Assembly: GCA_035293805.1 (NCBI GenBank)
Contig: DATGMD010000001.1
Coordinates: forward strand, 124,001 to 188,000
DNA length: 64,000 bases
Origin: JAJPHF01 sp035293805
Lineage (GTDB): Bacteria > Chloroflexota > UBA6077 > JAJPHF01
Direction: 5' to 3'
A program made the translations under genes and the position numbers. The notes beneath the pieces are model-generated. The model saw only the letters and a program-made list of their open reading frames with translations. It made no database searches and was not told the DNA's origin. Below are positions 29,269 to 36,864 of the stretch, piece after piece (the stretch's first letter is position 1; every line of letters starts with the position of its first letter).

Positions 29269-29301
29269 CGGGGCGGCAGGGGACGAGCCCCGGCCCTACG
29301 T
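29269..29301. repeat. REP-like palindromic repeat, copy 3
   Basis: Same core GGGCGGCAGGGGACGAGCCC and CCCTACGT suffix, without the GCCGGCC prefix. Confidence 0.8.
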
Positions 29302-29363
29302 CGCGACTGGCGGGGCTAGAGCGCCTTGCGGGCAAGAGTCAGCGAGGCGCCCGCTCACGCCGA

Positions 29364-29385
29364 CCCTCTCCCAAGGGGGAGAGGG
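29364..29385. repeat. CCCTCTCCC/GGGAGAGGG hairpin
   Basis: Nine-bp perfect inverted repeat with a 4-base loop, of the low-complexity hairpin type also seen between convergent genes near 59160. Confidence 0.5.
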
Positions 29386-29521
29386 AGGAGGCGAACGCTC
29401 GCTCCGGATGCGGTACGGCAGACCGGGCGGGCGGGGCGCCCGCGCCTTCCGCGCCGGTGCTGGGCTGCTGCACTACAGCGGTTTGCAGCGAGACTGAGCG
29501 GTCAGCTGACATCGGGGCGGC

Positions 29522-29634
29522 GGCAGTGGCGCTGGCAGTATGCCGCGCCCCAAGCCCCCGCGGCGCCGGCCCTCCCGGTGGCTCCGGCGCCGGCACGGGG
29601 GCAGTGGCGCTCGCAGTATTCCGCGCCACAGGCC
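29522..29634. repeat. diverged direct repeat pair, 78-bp period
   Basis: A 35-bp unit beginning GGCAGTGGCGCTGGCAGTAT (29522-29556) recurs at 29600-29634 with four differences. The offset is 78 bp, a multiple of three, and in one frame both copies read QWRxQYxAPQA. It may be a remnant of a coding tandem repeat, but no complete gene surrounds it. Confidence 0.45.
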
Positions 29635-29700
29635 GCGGGCGGCCACGAGAGCCGCCCCTACGACACGCGGGCCGCTCACCTGGCGCGCAAACGGCTCTAA

Positions 29701-29741
29701 GCCGGCTCCCGGGCGGCAGGGGACGAGCCCCTGCCCTACGT
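29701..29741. repeat. REP-like palindromic repeat, copy 4
   Basis: Best-preserved copy: GGCAGGGG (29715-29722), 5-base loop ACGAG, CCCCTGCC (29728-29735), then CTACGT. Confidence 0.82.
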
Positions 29742-29920
29742 TTCGTCTCCGATCGGGTACCGAGCCAGCCGCCAGCGGTGCCGGGCGAAACGGGACAGCA
29801 CCTGTTCTACGACTCCTACGACCGAGACGGTGTAGGGCCCGGGCGGCCCAGCGGCCCGACCGGGGCGTGGGAGAGGGCGCGTAGCGGGACTCTGCCACTC
29901 TGGTTTGGCTCATCGGACGG

Positions 29921-29956
29921 AAACAGCCCCGCTCTCGGAGGAGGGCGGGGCTGTTT
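29921..29956 (-). terminator. terminator of the cytochrome bc operon
   Basis: Twelve-bp perfect inverted repeat AAACAGCCCCGC/GCGGGGCTGTTT with a 12-base loop, 20 bp beyond the cytochrome c stop. On the minus strand the stem ends in TTT, so termination is plausible though the U-tract is short. Confidence 0.75.
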
Positions 29957-29975
29957 GGCGCGCGGGCGAGCGGGG

Positions 29976-31064
29976 TTAGGGCTGCGGCTGGGTGGGGCTG
30001 GGGGTCGTGATCTGGCCGCCCGGCGCGCTCGCCGGGTTGGGCTGGGCCGCGCCGCCGCCGGTGCCCGTGCCCGACGCGGGCGGGGTGGCGGGCACGGGGC
30101 CGCCCGACTCGCTTTGGGCGGCGGGCGCGGCCGGGGCGCCGGTCGCCTGGCCCTGTTGCGGCGTGCCGAGCGTCGAGAGGTACGCCACCAGGGTGTTCAG
30201 CTGATCGTCGGTCAACTGGCCCTGGAAGGGCGGCATGACGGGCTGGAAGCCCGGCGCGTGGTACTGGTAGCCGGACCCTTGCAGGATGTGGTTGCGGATG
30301 TAGTCGTCGGCGCTAACGCCGGGCGCGCGGGTGCCCGCGTTCGCTCCCACCTGGCTGAGGTTCGGGCCGACGGTGCCACTGAGCGGCGTGCCCTGGATCG
30401 TGTGGCAGGCGCCGCAGCCTTTGGAGACCATGATCTGCAGCGCTTGCGCCTCCGGCCCGCCGCCGGCGATCTCGGGCAAGATCGGGGTGGGCGCTCCGGG
30501 CGCCACCAGGCTTGGGATCATGCTGTAGTCGCCGTTCATGATGAAGACGGCCAGCTCGTTGATCTCCTCGGGCTGCAGGGAGCCGCCGTCGCTGAGCCCC
30601 CAGGCGGGCATGGGCGTGTTCGGCCGCCCGCGCGTGATCGTCTTCGTGAGGAAGTCGAATAGCTTCTTGTCGTCGTCGGGATTGCCTGTCGCCTTCCGCA
30701 GCGTCAGGTTGGCGGCCATGATGTTCTGGCCCGGCACCATCGCGCCCTGGCCGTTGTAGCCGTGGCAGCCGTAGCAGTACTGCGCGAACTCGTGGGCGCC
30801 GAACTCGATCGACGTCTCGCGCTGGCGCTGGTAGGCCTCGGCCTGGCGGCTGGGCTCGCTGAGACCGTAGATCAGCAGCAGCAGCCCGATGGCCAGCGTG
30901 ATGGCGATGGCGATCTGCGCCTTGCGCTCGGGACCAACCCCGGGCGCCAGGCCCTCGCCGCTCGGGCCGGCCGTGCGCGGCGTCCAGCCCGACGCGTAGG
31001 CGATGGCGAAGAGGAGCACCAGGAGCAGGATAACGCCAAACAGTATGCCGACAATTGGCGGCAC
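29976..31064 (-). CDS. membrane-anchored diheme cytochrome c of the bc-type complex
   Basis: 362 residues. Two N-terminal hydrophobic helices (about 4-23 and 50-68) anchor it. Two heme c sites follow, CYGCH (97-101) and CGACH (217-221), each with a downstream Met-Pro candidate axial ligand (TPMPAW and VMPPF). The last ~70 residues are Pro/Ala/Gly-rich linker. It likely takes electrons from the Rieske protein and passes them to a terminal oxidase. The GTG start has AGGAGG at five bases. It is the last gene of the cytochrome operon. Confidence 0.9.
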   Translation of the reverse strand: MPPIVGILFGVILLLVLLFAIAYASGWTPRTAGPSGEGLAPGVGPERKAQIAIAITLAIGLLLLIYGLSEPSRQAEAYQRQRETSIEFGAHEFAQYCYGCHGYNGQGAMVPGQNIMAANLTLRKATGNPDDDKKLFDFLTKTITRGRPNTPMPAWGLSDGGSLQPEEINELAVFIMNGDYSMIPSLVAPGAPTPILPEIAGGGPEAQALQIMVSKGCGACHTIQGTPLSGTVGPNLSQVGANAGTRAPGVSADDYIRNHILQGSGYQYHAPGFQPVMPPFQGQLTDDQLNTLVAYLSTLGTPQQGQATGAPAAPAAQSESGGPVPATPPASGTGTGGGAAQPNPASAPGGQITTPSPTQPQP

Positions 31065-31073
31065 TTGTGCCTC

Positions 31074-31802
31074 CTATGCCGCGGGTACCGGGCCGTAGCT
31101 GTGATCGTTGCCCTGTTCGACCGTGCGCTGCTTCACGCCGCTCGGCGTGGTGACGACGGAGATCTTCCCGCCGGTAATGGTGAGCGGGAACATGTCCATG
31201 GGCCGCGGGGCCGGGCCGCCCTTGATCTGGCCGTAGCGGTCGTAGAGCGAGCCGTGGCACGGGCAGTTGAAGCGCCCGGTCGGCTCGATGTCGTCCAGCG
31301 ACGGCGCGCTGTCGATCCAGGGCACCGAGCAGCCGAGGTGGGGGCACTTCTGCCAGAGCGCCAGGAAGCCCTCGGGCACGCGCGAGATGAAGAACTTGCC
31401 CTCGACGATCTTCTTCACGTCGCCGACCTTGTAGTCGTCGACGCTGCCCGCGGCGATCGTGCCGCCGAACGCGCCGGTGCGGCGCGGCCAGAAGAACGGC
31501 AGGAAGCCCGCCGCGAGTTCGCCGAGAATCACCAGCAGCGTGGCCCAGCCGAACCAACGCAGCAGCTTGCGGCGGGCCACCGTGTCGATGGGGGCCGTGT
31601 CGGCAGGCGTGGGCGGGGGCGCGGGCGTCGGGCCCTCGCCGCTGGCTGGCGGCGCCGCGCTGCTCGCGTACCAGCCCGTGCGCAGGTCGGCGACCGCGGG
31701 CGACAGGCGAAGCGCCGGGGACCGATGGGGCAGCAGGCGCGCGGCCGCCAGGATCAGCGCCGTGCCCGAGAGAGCGGTAACGGTGATGCTCGCTTGGTCC
31801 AT
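31074..31802 (-). CDS. Rieske iron-sulfur subunit of quinol:cytochrome c reductase
   Basis: 242 residues. A membrane helix near 83-104 (LVILGELAAGFLPFF) is followed by the Rieske domain with the cluster ligands CPHLGC (153-158) and CPCHGS (180-185), the pair of boxes that bind the 2Fe-2S centre by two Cys and two His. An additional hydrophobic stretch lies near residues 8-22. It sits between subunit IV and cytochrome c, ten bases before the latter. Confidence 0.95.
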   Translation of the reverse strand: MDQASITVTALSGTALILAAARLLPHRSPALRLSPAVADLRTGWYASSAAPPASGEGPTPAPPPTPADTAPIDTVARRKLLRWFGWATLLVILGELAAGFLPFFWPRRTGAFGGTIAAGSVDDYKVGDVKKIVEGKFFISRVPEGFLALWQKCPHLGCSVPWIDSAPSLDDIEPTGRFNCPCHGSLYDRYGQIKGGPAPRPMDMFPLTITGGKISVVTTPSGVKQRTVEQGNDHSYGPVPAA

Positions 31803-31823
31803 GATCGCCTCCCCAGGAAGGGC

Positions 31824-32618
31824 CTAGTCCGTCGATGGCGGCATGTTCCAGGGCCAGTACAAGTGCATGCCTGGACCGCGGAACACCGTGCCGGAGATCG
31901 TCAGCAGCATGAAGGTCACCACGAACCCGGTGAACAGGCCGATCATGATCTCGCGCATGTTCGCGTTCCAGACGCGGCGCATGATGATGACCAGGATCAC
32001 GATCGGGCCGAGCATGATGATGATCGGCAAGATGACGCCCGACACCAAGATGTTCGTGAGGACTAGCAGGCCGGTGGCGTGCGCGATGCTTTCCAGGAGC
32101 CGCTTCAAGTTGCAGACGCTGCACGTCTGCTCCTCGTCGAGCAGCAGCATAATCGGGATGATGATGCTGGTGTAGATCGTCGTGAAGATGGCAATCGGGA
32201 TCGCGTTCGGCTGACCGAACCACTTGCCGACGTCGTCCGTGTCGCGGTCGATGTACGGGATCGCCGCAAGGGCGATGAGCGCGGCGGTCGGCACGATCAC
32301 GCCCGCGAGCGCCGGGTGCATGTGGAGCAGCAGCTCCTGCAGGTTCAGGAAGTACCACGGCGCCTTGGACGGGTTCGGCGTGCGGTCGGGATTGGAGTGG
32401 GCCTCGAGCGGCGCGTTGACCAGCCAGCCCAGGATGATCAGCGACAGCATCATCACCATGGCGGCGATGAACTCGATGACCAGCAGGTTGGGCCAGACGA
32501 AGACGGTCTCGTCGCGCTCACGCGCCGCGGCGCGGCCGGGACGGCGGGCCGCGGCGGCCGCCACACGCTGGCGGGGCTCGTTGGGCTGGGCGGCTTCTGC
32601 GGGCGTGGTTTCAGCCAT
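31824..32618 (-). CDS. cytochrome b C-terminal half (b6f subunit IV-like)
   Basis: 264 residues. A charged Ala/Arg-rich N-terminus (1-37) is followed by several membrane helices. KAPWYFLNLQELL (85-97) is the quinol-site loop, with Ala in place of the Glu of PEWY. This variant is known in menaquinol bc complexes. DEEQTCSVCN adds a short Cys pair in a later loop. It works with the separate cytochrome b gene immediately upstream, giving a split b6/IV arrangement. Confidence 0.9.
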   Translation of the reverse strand: MAETTPAEAAQPNEPRQRVAAAAARRPGRAAARERDETVFVWPNLLVIEFIAAMVMMLSLIILGWLVNAPLEAHSNPDRTPNPSKAPWYFLNLQELLLHMHPALAGVIVPTAALIALAAIPYIDRDTDDVGKWFGQPNAIPIAIFTTIYTSIIIPIMLLLDEEQTCSVCNLKRLLESIAHATGLLVLTNILVSGVILPIIIMLGPIVILVIIMRRVWNANMREIMIGLFTGFVVTFMLLTISGTVFRGPGMHLYWPWNMPPSTD

Positions 32619-32637
32619 ACGTGCCTCCCTGAGCGGC

Positions 32638-33372
32638 TTAGAGCGGCCCGGCGATACCGCCGTCCTTGCGGATACGCCAGAAGTGGACCGCCATGAACAC
32701 TGCCAGCAGCAGCGGCAGCCCGATTACGTGCAGCACGTAGAAGCGGATGAGGGCGTTCTCGCCCACCTCGTACCCACCGATCAGCATAAAGCGGACCTGG
32801 TCGCCGAAGCCGGGTGCGCTGCCGACCATGTTCGTACCGACCGTGATCGCCCAGAACGCGAGCTGGTCCCACGGCAGCAGGTAGCCGGTGAAGCTGAGGA
32901 GCAGCGTTAGCGTGAACAGCACGACGCCGACCACCCAGTTGAACTCGCGCGGCGGCTTGTAAGCGCCGGTGTAGAACACGCGGATCATGTGCAGGAAGAC
33001 GGTGATGACCATGCCATGCGCGGAATATCTATGGATGTTCCGCAGCATCATGCCGAAGCCGACGACCGTCTCCAGGTCTTTCATGTCCTGGTAGGCGTGC
33101 TCAACGGCCGGGCGGTAGTAGAACATCAGGAGCACGCCGGTTACGGTTAGCAGCAGGAACAGGAAGAAGGACAGCCCGCCCAGGCAGAAGGTGTAGGTGA
33201 TGCGGAGGCTGGCCTTGCGAATCTTGATCGGGTGCAGGTGCAGGAAGACGTTCGAGAAAACTACCAGGGCGCTCGTCCGGGCATCATCCGGGTAGCTGTG
33301 GCGGAAGATACTCCGGTAGACCCGGTTGGTGGTGACCTTCTGCCGCAGATCTTGTATCTGGTCGCTAATCAC
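32638..33372 (-). CDS. cytochrome b (b6-like) subunit
   Basis: 244 residues, first gene of the complex. Four membrane helices carry the two b-heme histidine pairs: RNIHRYSAHGMVITVFLHMIRVF, and HVIGLPLLLAVFMAVHFWRIRKDGG. FNWVVGVVLFTLTLLLSFTGYLLPWDQLAFWA is the conserved quinol-site region. The GTG at 33372 has GAGG six bases upstream and removes 16 poorly conserved residues of the longer open frame. It predicts a menaquinol:cytochrome c oxidoreductase. Confidence 0.94.
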   Translation of the reverse strand: MISDQIQDLRQKVTTNRVYRSIFRHSYPDDARTSALVVFSNVFLHLHPIKIRKASLRITYTFCLGGLSFFLFLLLTVTGVLLMFYYRPAVEHAYQDMKDLETVVGFGMMLRNIHRYSAHGMVITVFLHMIRVFYTGAYKPPREFNWVVGVVLFTLTLLLSFTGYLLPWDQLAFWAITVGTNMVGSAPGFGDQVRFMLIGGYEVGENALIRFYVLHVIGLPLLLAVFMAVHFWRIRKDGGIAGPL

Positions 33373-33771
33373 AGCACACCTCGCCTGCCTGGATAAGCGA
33401 GACCGCGGGGAGGGCGCCACCTGGCGCCGGGGCGGCCCTCGGCCGGGGTCGGGCGGCTAGGGCGGGGCGCGCTCGCGCCGGACGCCATCGCGCCCGGCGG
33501 ACCACGCGCACCAGCCGATCAACACGCGCGCCAGCCCGCACGAGAGGGGCGCCCCAGGACGGCACGAGCGAAGCCGCGTATCGAGTGCCGGCCCCGCGCG
33601 CCGCACGGTGACGACCGCCCTGAGGGCTACGCCAGGCTACCACACGTCCGGGGGGCTGTCAACGCGGGTTGCCTTGGGCCAACGGCCATCTTTTACAATG
33701 AAGCTAGAGAGAAGGGGCGTGCCCGATGCGGGACGCCCCCCGGCCGCCTATCTTGCGGCGAGGTGAACTGG
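33373..33771. other. 399-bp divergent intergenic region
   Basis: Lies between the cytochrome b gene (minus) and the NYN gene (plus). No gene seen. A TACAAT box (33694-33699) in a locally AT-rich patch is a probable -10 for the NYN-hisB-PHP operon, with TTGCCT 19 bp upstream as a weak -35. The cytochrome operon promoter should also be here but is not recognisable. Confidence 0.5.
33694..33699 (+). promoter_or_regulatory. -10 box (TACAAT) before the NYN gene
   Basis: TACAAT in TTTTACAATG, about 75 bp before the chosen start. It matches 5/6 of the consensus; the -35 is weak. Confidence 0.45.
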
Positions 33772-35283
33772 ATGCGCCGTGAATTGCCCAGCGTAGCACT
33801 GCTCATCGACTACGACAACCTGGAGATCGGCGCTAGCTATGATATGCCCGGCCGCCCGCTCGACCTCGGCTGCGTGATCGAGCTGTGCCAGCGCTACGGG
33901 ACCGTGGTGGTGGCGCGGGCCTACGCCGATTGGGGCGACCCCAACGAGCGGCTGGCGGTTTACGAATCGGGTATTGAGCCGTGCTTCGCGCCTATCTTCC
34001 GCACCACCGCCGACCAGCCTGGCAAGAGCCTGGCCGACACGGTGCTCGTCGCCGACGGCGTGGACATCATCTGGCGCATCGCGCCGGAGGTCCTGGTGCT
34101 AGTGACGAGCGACAAGGACATCTTGCCACTCGCCCGGCTCGCGCGGCTGCGCGGGACGCGCACCGTCGTCGTCGGCAGCGATCGCACGGCTGTGCCGCTG
34201 CGGCGCCTGGCCGACGAGTACGTTACCTACCGGGACCTGGTGGCCGGGACCGGCGTGCCCGTGGCGACCCATCAAAAGGCGGGGCTGGTGCCGCTCTCGC
34301 GCGGCCAGTCCGAGCCGCGCGGCCCGCGCTTACTGCCCGAGCCGCGCCAGCCGGCCGCCGCAAGGCCGAACGTCCGCCGGCCGGTCGAGCCGCGCCGCGC
34401 GCCGACCAGCGCCGGCCCGCTGGGGGCGTCCGCGAGCGGTGCCGCCCCGGCGATGCCCAGCCCGGTCGCCGAGGGAGCGCCGCCCAACGGCCCGCTAGCG
34501 GCGCGCCCGCCGGCGGAGGTGGGCACGCACGCCGAGGAGCCGGGCGCGCAGACTGCGGCCGAGGCCGCTACCGCGTCGCGCCGCCGCCGGCGCCGCCGGG
34601 GCGGGCGCGGTTCGGGCGCGGCGGAGCCGGCGGCTGGCGCCGGCCTGGGCGCTCCCGGCAGTGCTGGGACGCTGGAAATGGAAGCGGCGCTGAGCGAGAG
34701 CGCCGAGATCGAGATGGGCGGGCCGCCGGAGGCGGCGCTGGCCGAGGGCGACGCGCTGGCGGAGGCCGCCGGCGCGGGCGCGAGCGTGCTCGCGGCGGAA
34801 GCGGCGGCGCCCGCGGGGGCGCCCGACGCGGAAGCGCTGGAGGAGGAAGTCGAGGCGCCGCCGCCTCCGCCCGCGCCGCGGCCGGTGTCGCCGACGGGCC
34901 GCCTGGGCTTCGCGTCGTTTGGATCGTTCGAAGAGACAGCGCCCGCCGCCGAGCCGCCGCGGGCCGTCGAGCCCGCGCCGATCGCGCCGACCGAGGCCGA
35001 CCGCGCGGTTGCGACGATCGGCCCGGTCGAAGCGCCGCCGCTGGCGGTGGCGCTGGACGCCATGCCTGCGGCGGCCGCGCCGGCCGCCGAGACGCCGTCC
35101 GCCGAGGCGCCTGGCGAGGCGACCGCCGTGGCGACGGAGACAGCGGCGGAGGAGCCGGCGGGCGAGATACCGGCGGCGCCGCCCGCGCGGCGCCGCAGCC
35201 GCCCCACCGGCGGACGCGGGCGCCGCACGCGTGACCAGGTCGAAGCGGAGGCGGTAGCGACGACCGAGGGCACGGCGCCCTGA
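33772..35283 (+). CDS. NYN/LabA-like PIN-fold RNase domain with long disordered Ala/Pro/Arg tail
   Basis: 503 residues. The N-terminal ~170 residues form a NYN (PIN-like) domain: VALLIDYDNLEI, ARAYADWGD, KSLADTVLVADGVDIIW and LVTSDKDILPLARLARLRGTRTVVVGS supply the acidic metal site. The remaining ~330 residues are low complexity, rich in Ala, Pro and Glu, with two arginine-rich patches (an R7 run followed by GGRGSG near residue 277, and RRRSRPTGGRGRR near the end) that could bind RNA. The ATG at 33772 follows GAGGTG; a GTG at 33763 is possible. It leads an operon with hisB. Target RNA is unknown. Confidence 0.8.
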   Translation: MRRELPSVALLIDYDNLEIGASYDMPGRPLDLGCVIELCQRYGTVVVARAYADWGDPNERLAVYESGIEPCFAPIFRTTADQPGKSLADTVLVADGVDIIWRIAPEVLVLVTSDKDILPLARLARLRGTRTVVVGSDRTAVPLRRLADEYVTYRDLVAGTGVPVATHQKAGLVPLSRGQSEPRGPRLLPEPRQPAAARPNVRRPVEPRRAPTSAGPLGASASGAAPAMPSPVAEGAPPNGPLAARPPAEVGTHAEEPGAQTAAEAATASRRRRRRRGGRGSGAAEPAAGAGLGAPGSAGTLEMEAALSESAEIEMGGPPEAALAEGDALAEAAGAGASVLAAEAAAPAGAPDAEALEEEVEAPPPPPAPRPVSPTGRLGFASFGSFEETAPAAEPPRAVEPAPIAPTEADRAVATIGPVEAPPLAVALDAMPAAAAPAAETPSAEAPGEATAVATETAAEEPAGEIPAAPPARRRSRPTGGRGRRTRDQVEAEAVATTEGTAP

Positions 35284-35311
35284 GCCGAGTGGGCGGCCAG
35301 AGGAGCGTACG

Positions 35312-35908
35312 ATGGGCGAGCGCGTCGGCCGCTGCAGCCGCGAGACGCGCGAGACGCGGATCACCGCTGAGTGGGTGCTCGACGGCAGCGGCCGCGCCGA
35401 CGTGGCGAGCGGGGTCGGCTACCTCGACCACATGCTCGACTCGCTCGCGCGCCACGGCCTGTTCGACCTCCACCTGCGCGCCAGCGGCGACCTGCACGTG
35501 GACGAGCACCATACGGTCGAGGACGTGGCGATCGCGCTCGGCCGCGCGCTCGGCGAGGCGGTGGGCGACCGCCGCGGCCTGCGTCGCATGGGCGACGCGA
35601 CCGTGCCGCTCGACGAGGCGCTGGCGCTCGTGGCCGTAGACCTGAGCGGACGCGGCCTCGCCACACTGGACATCCCGCTTCGGACGCCGCGCCTGGGCCA
35701 ACTGCCGACGGAGATGGTGCCCCACTTCTTCCAGTCGCTCGCCATGGAAGCGCGCATCACCCTGCACGTGCACGTTCTGCGGGGCGAGAACGATCACCAC
35801 AAGGTCGAGGCGGCCTTCAAGGCGTTCGCCAAGGCGCTCGACTGGGCCACCAGCATCGATCCCCGCGTCGCGGAGCAAGTGCCGAGCACCAAGGGCGTGC
35901 TCCAATAG
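35312..35908 (+). CDS. hisB: imidazoleglycerol-phosphate dehydratase
   Basis: Histidine step from IGP to imidazole acetol phosphate. The two Mn-binding halves carry DEHHTVEDVAIALG and ENDHHKVEAAFKAFAKAL, and GYLDHMLDSLARHG and PHFFQSLAMEA are family blocks. At 198 residues it is the monofunctional dehydratase and lacks the histidinol-phosphatase domain of the E. coli type. It is physically separate from the his cluster at 59-64 kb. Confidence 0.97.
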   Translation: MGERVGRCSRETRETRITAEWVLDGSGRADVASGVGYLDHMLDSLARHGLFDLHLRASGDLHVDEHHTVEDVAIALGRALGEAVGDRRGLRRMGDATVPLDEALALVAVDLSGRGLATLDIPLRTPRLGQLPTEMVPHFFQSLAMEARITLHVHVLRGENDHHKVEAAFKAFAKALDWATSIDPRVAEQVPSTKGVLQ

Positions 35909-35918
35909 CGAGCGCCGC

Positions 35919-36842
35919 GTGAGCGTGCCGACGCGCTGGGCCGCGGCGGCGGGCGGTCGCGCCCCGCTGGCCGCGGCCCAAGGGCACTGCGCAGCGAGCG
36001 AGGCGGTCCCGGTGCCGGTCGACTTGCACCTGCACACGGCGCACTCGGACGGACGGCTGGCGCCCGCCGTGGTGGTCGAGGCGGCCGTGGCGCGCGGGCT
36101 GAAGACTATCGCTGTCGTCGATCACGACGTTGTTAGCGGCCTCGAGGAAGCCCGGGCCGCGGGCGAGCGGCTGGGCGTCGAGGTCATCGCCGGCGTCGAG
36201 CTGACGGCGCGCTGGCGCGGTCGGACCTGTCACATCCTGGGCTACGGCTTCGACCCCGCCACGCCGCGCCTTCACAAGACGCTGGCGCACGGCCGTGCCG
36301 CCGCGGAAGCGGCGGTGGCGGCGGCGCTGGACGCGCTCCGCGCGCGCGGCTACGACCTCTCGTCGGCCGACCTCGCGCGCTACCACGCCCGCTATCCCAC
36401 GCCGACGACGCTGCTGCTCGCGCTCGTCCAGCGGCGCCTGCTGCGCTCGCGGGCCGATCTGCTCGCGATCCTGCCGCTGCTACGGGCGAGCGCGCAGGGG
36501 ATGCCGGCGGCGGAGGCGATCGGGCTGATGCATGCCGCGGGCGGCGCCGCCGTGCTCGCGCACCCGGGCCGTCGCGCGCGCGGCGTCGCGCTCGACCGCG
36601 CGGCCGTCGCGGCCCTGGCGGCCGCGGGGCTCGACGGCGTCGAGGTCGTCCATCCTTCACACGACGGGGCTCAGCGCGCAGCCTTTGGCGATCTGGCCGA
36701 CGCGCTGGGCCTGGTTGCCACTGGCGGCTCCGACTGGCACGGGCGCCCGCGCGACCCGCTCCCCGGGAGCCTCGGCGTGGACGGCACGCGGTTCGCGCGC
36801 CTCCGCGCTCGCATTGAGCAGCGCCGCGCTGCCGTCTCCTGA
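35919..36842 (+). CDS. PHP-domain phosphoesterase (COG0613/TrpH-like)
   Basis: 307 residues. VDLHLHTAHSDGRLAP (from residue 34) gives the first metal ligands. IAVVDHDVVSG, VIAGVELTARWRGRTCHILGYGFD, AVLAHPGRR and TGGSDWHG provide the rest of the trinuclear PHP site. The family includes 3',5'-nucleotidases and 5'-3' RNases. It begins 11 bases after hisB with a GTG; because HisB here has no phosphatase domain, a histidinol-phosphatase role is possible, but the sequence is closer to the TrpH/RNase AM branch than to HisK (inference). It is convergent with htrA. Confidence 0.85.
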   Translation: MSVPTRWAAAAGGRAPLAAAQGHCAASEAVPVPVDLHLHTAHSDGRLAPAVVVEAAVARGLKTIAVVDHDVVSGLEEARAAGERLGVEVIAGVELTARWRGRTCHILGYGFDPATPRLHKTLAHGRAAAEAAVAAALDALRARGYDLSSADLARYHARYPTPTTLLLALVQRRLLRSRADLLAILPLLRASAQGMPAAEAIGLMHAAGGAAVLAHPGRRARGVALDRAAVAALAAAGLDGVEVVHPSHDGAQRAAFGDLADALGLVATGGSDWHGRPRDPLPGSLGVDGTRFARLRARIEQRRAAVS

Positions 36843-36864
36843 CGCGCCGCCAGCTAGCCGCCGC

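Larger units (their letters stand above)
28485..29975. other. 1.5-kb repeat-rich non-coding region
   Basis: No convincing gene is seen. Open frames here read through palindromic repeats and have no family-like sequence. The gap-proximal end should hold the gap promoter. It contains TTGGGTGCCAA-type symmetry near 28665 and an inverted pair CGGTCAA-N10-TTGACCG (28734-28757). The middle and far end hold four copies of a REP-like element, a hairpin ACAGGT/ACCTGT (29028-29043), a CCCTCTCCC/GGGAGAGGG hairpin (29364-29385), a diverged direct repeat (29522-29634), and the terminator of the cytochrome operon. Confidence 0.65.

Noticed and set aside
29265..30662. 465-codon plus-strand open frame across the repeat region and antisense to cytochrome c
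   Set aside because: Its 3' half is exactly antisense to the cytochrome c gene and its 5' half reads through REP-like repeats; no family-like sequence, no RBS.
30313..32358. 681-codon minus-strand frame overlapping Rieske, subunit IV and cytochrome c
   Set aside because: It is an out-of-frame shadow of three recognisable genes on the same strand, made open by high GC.
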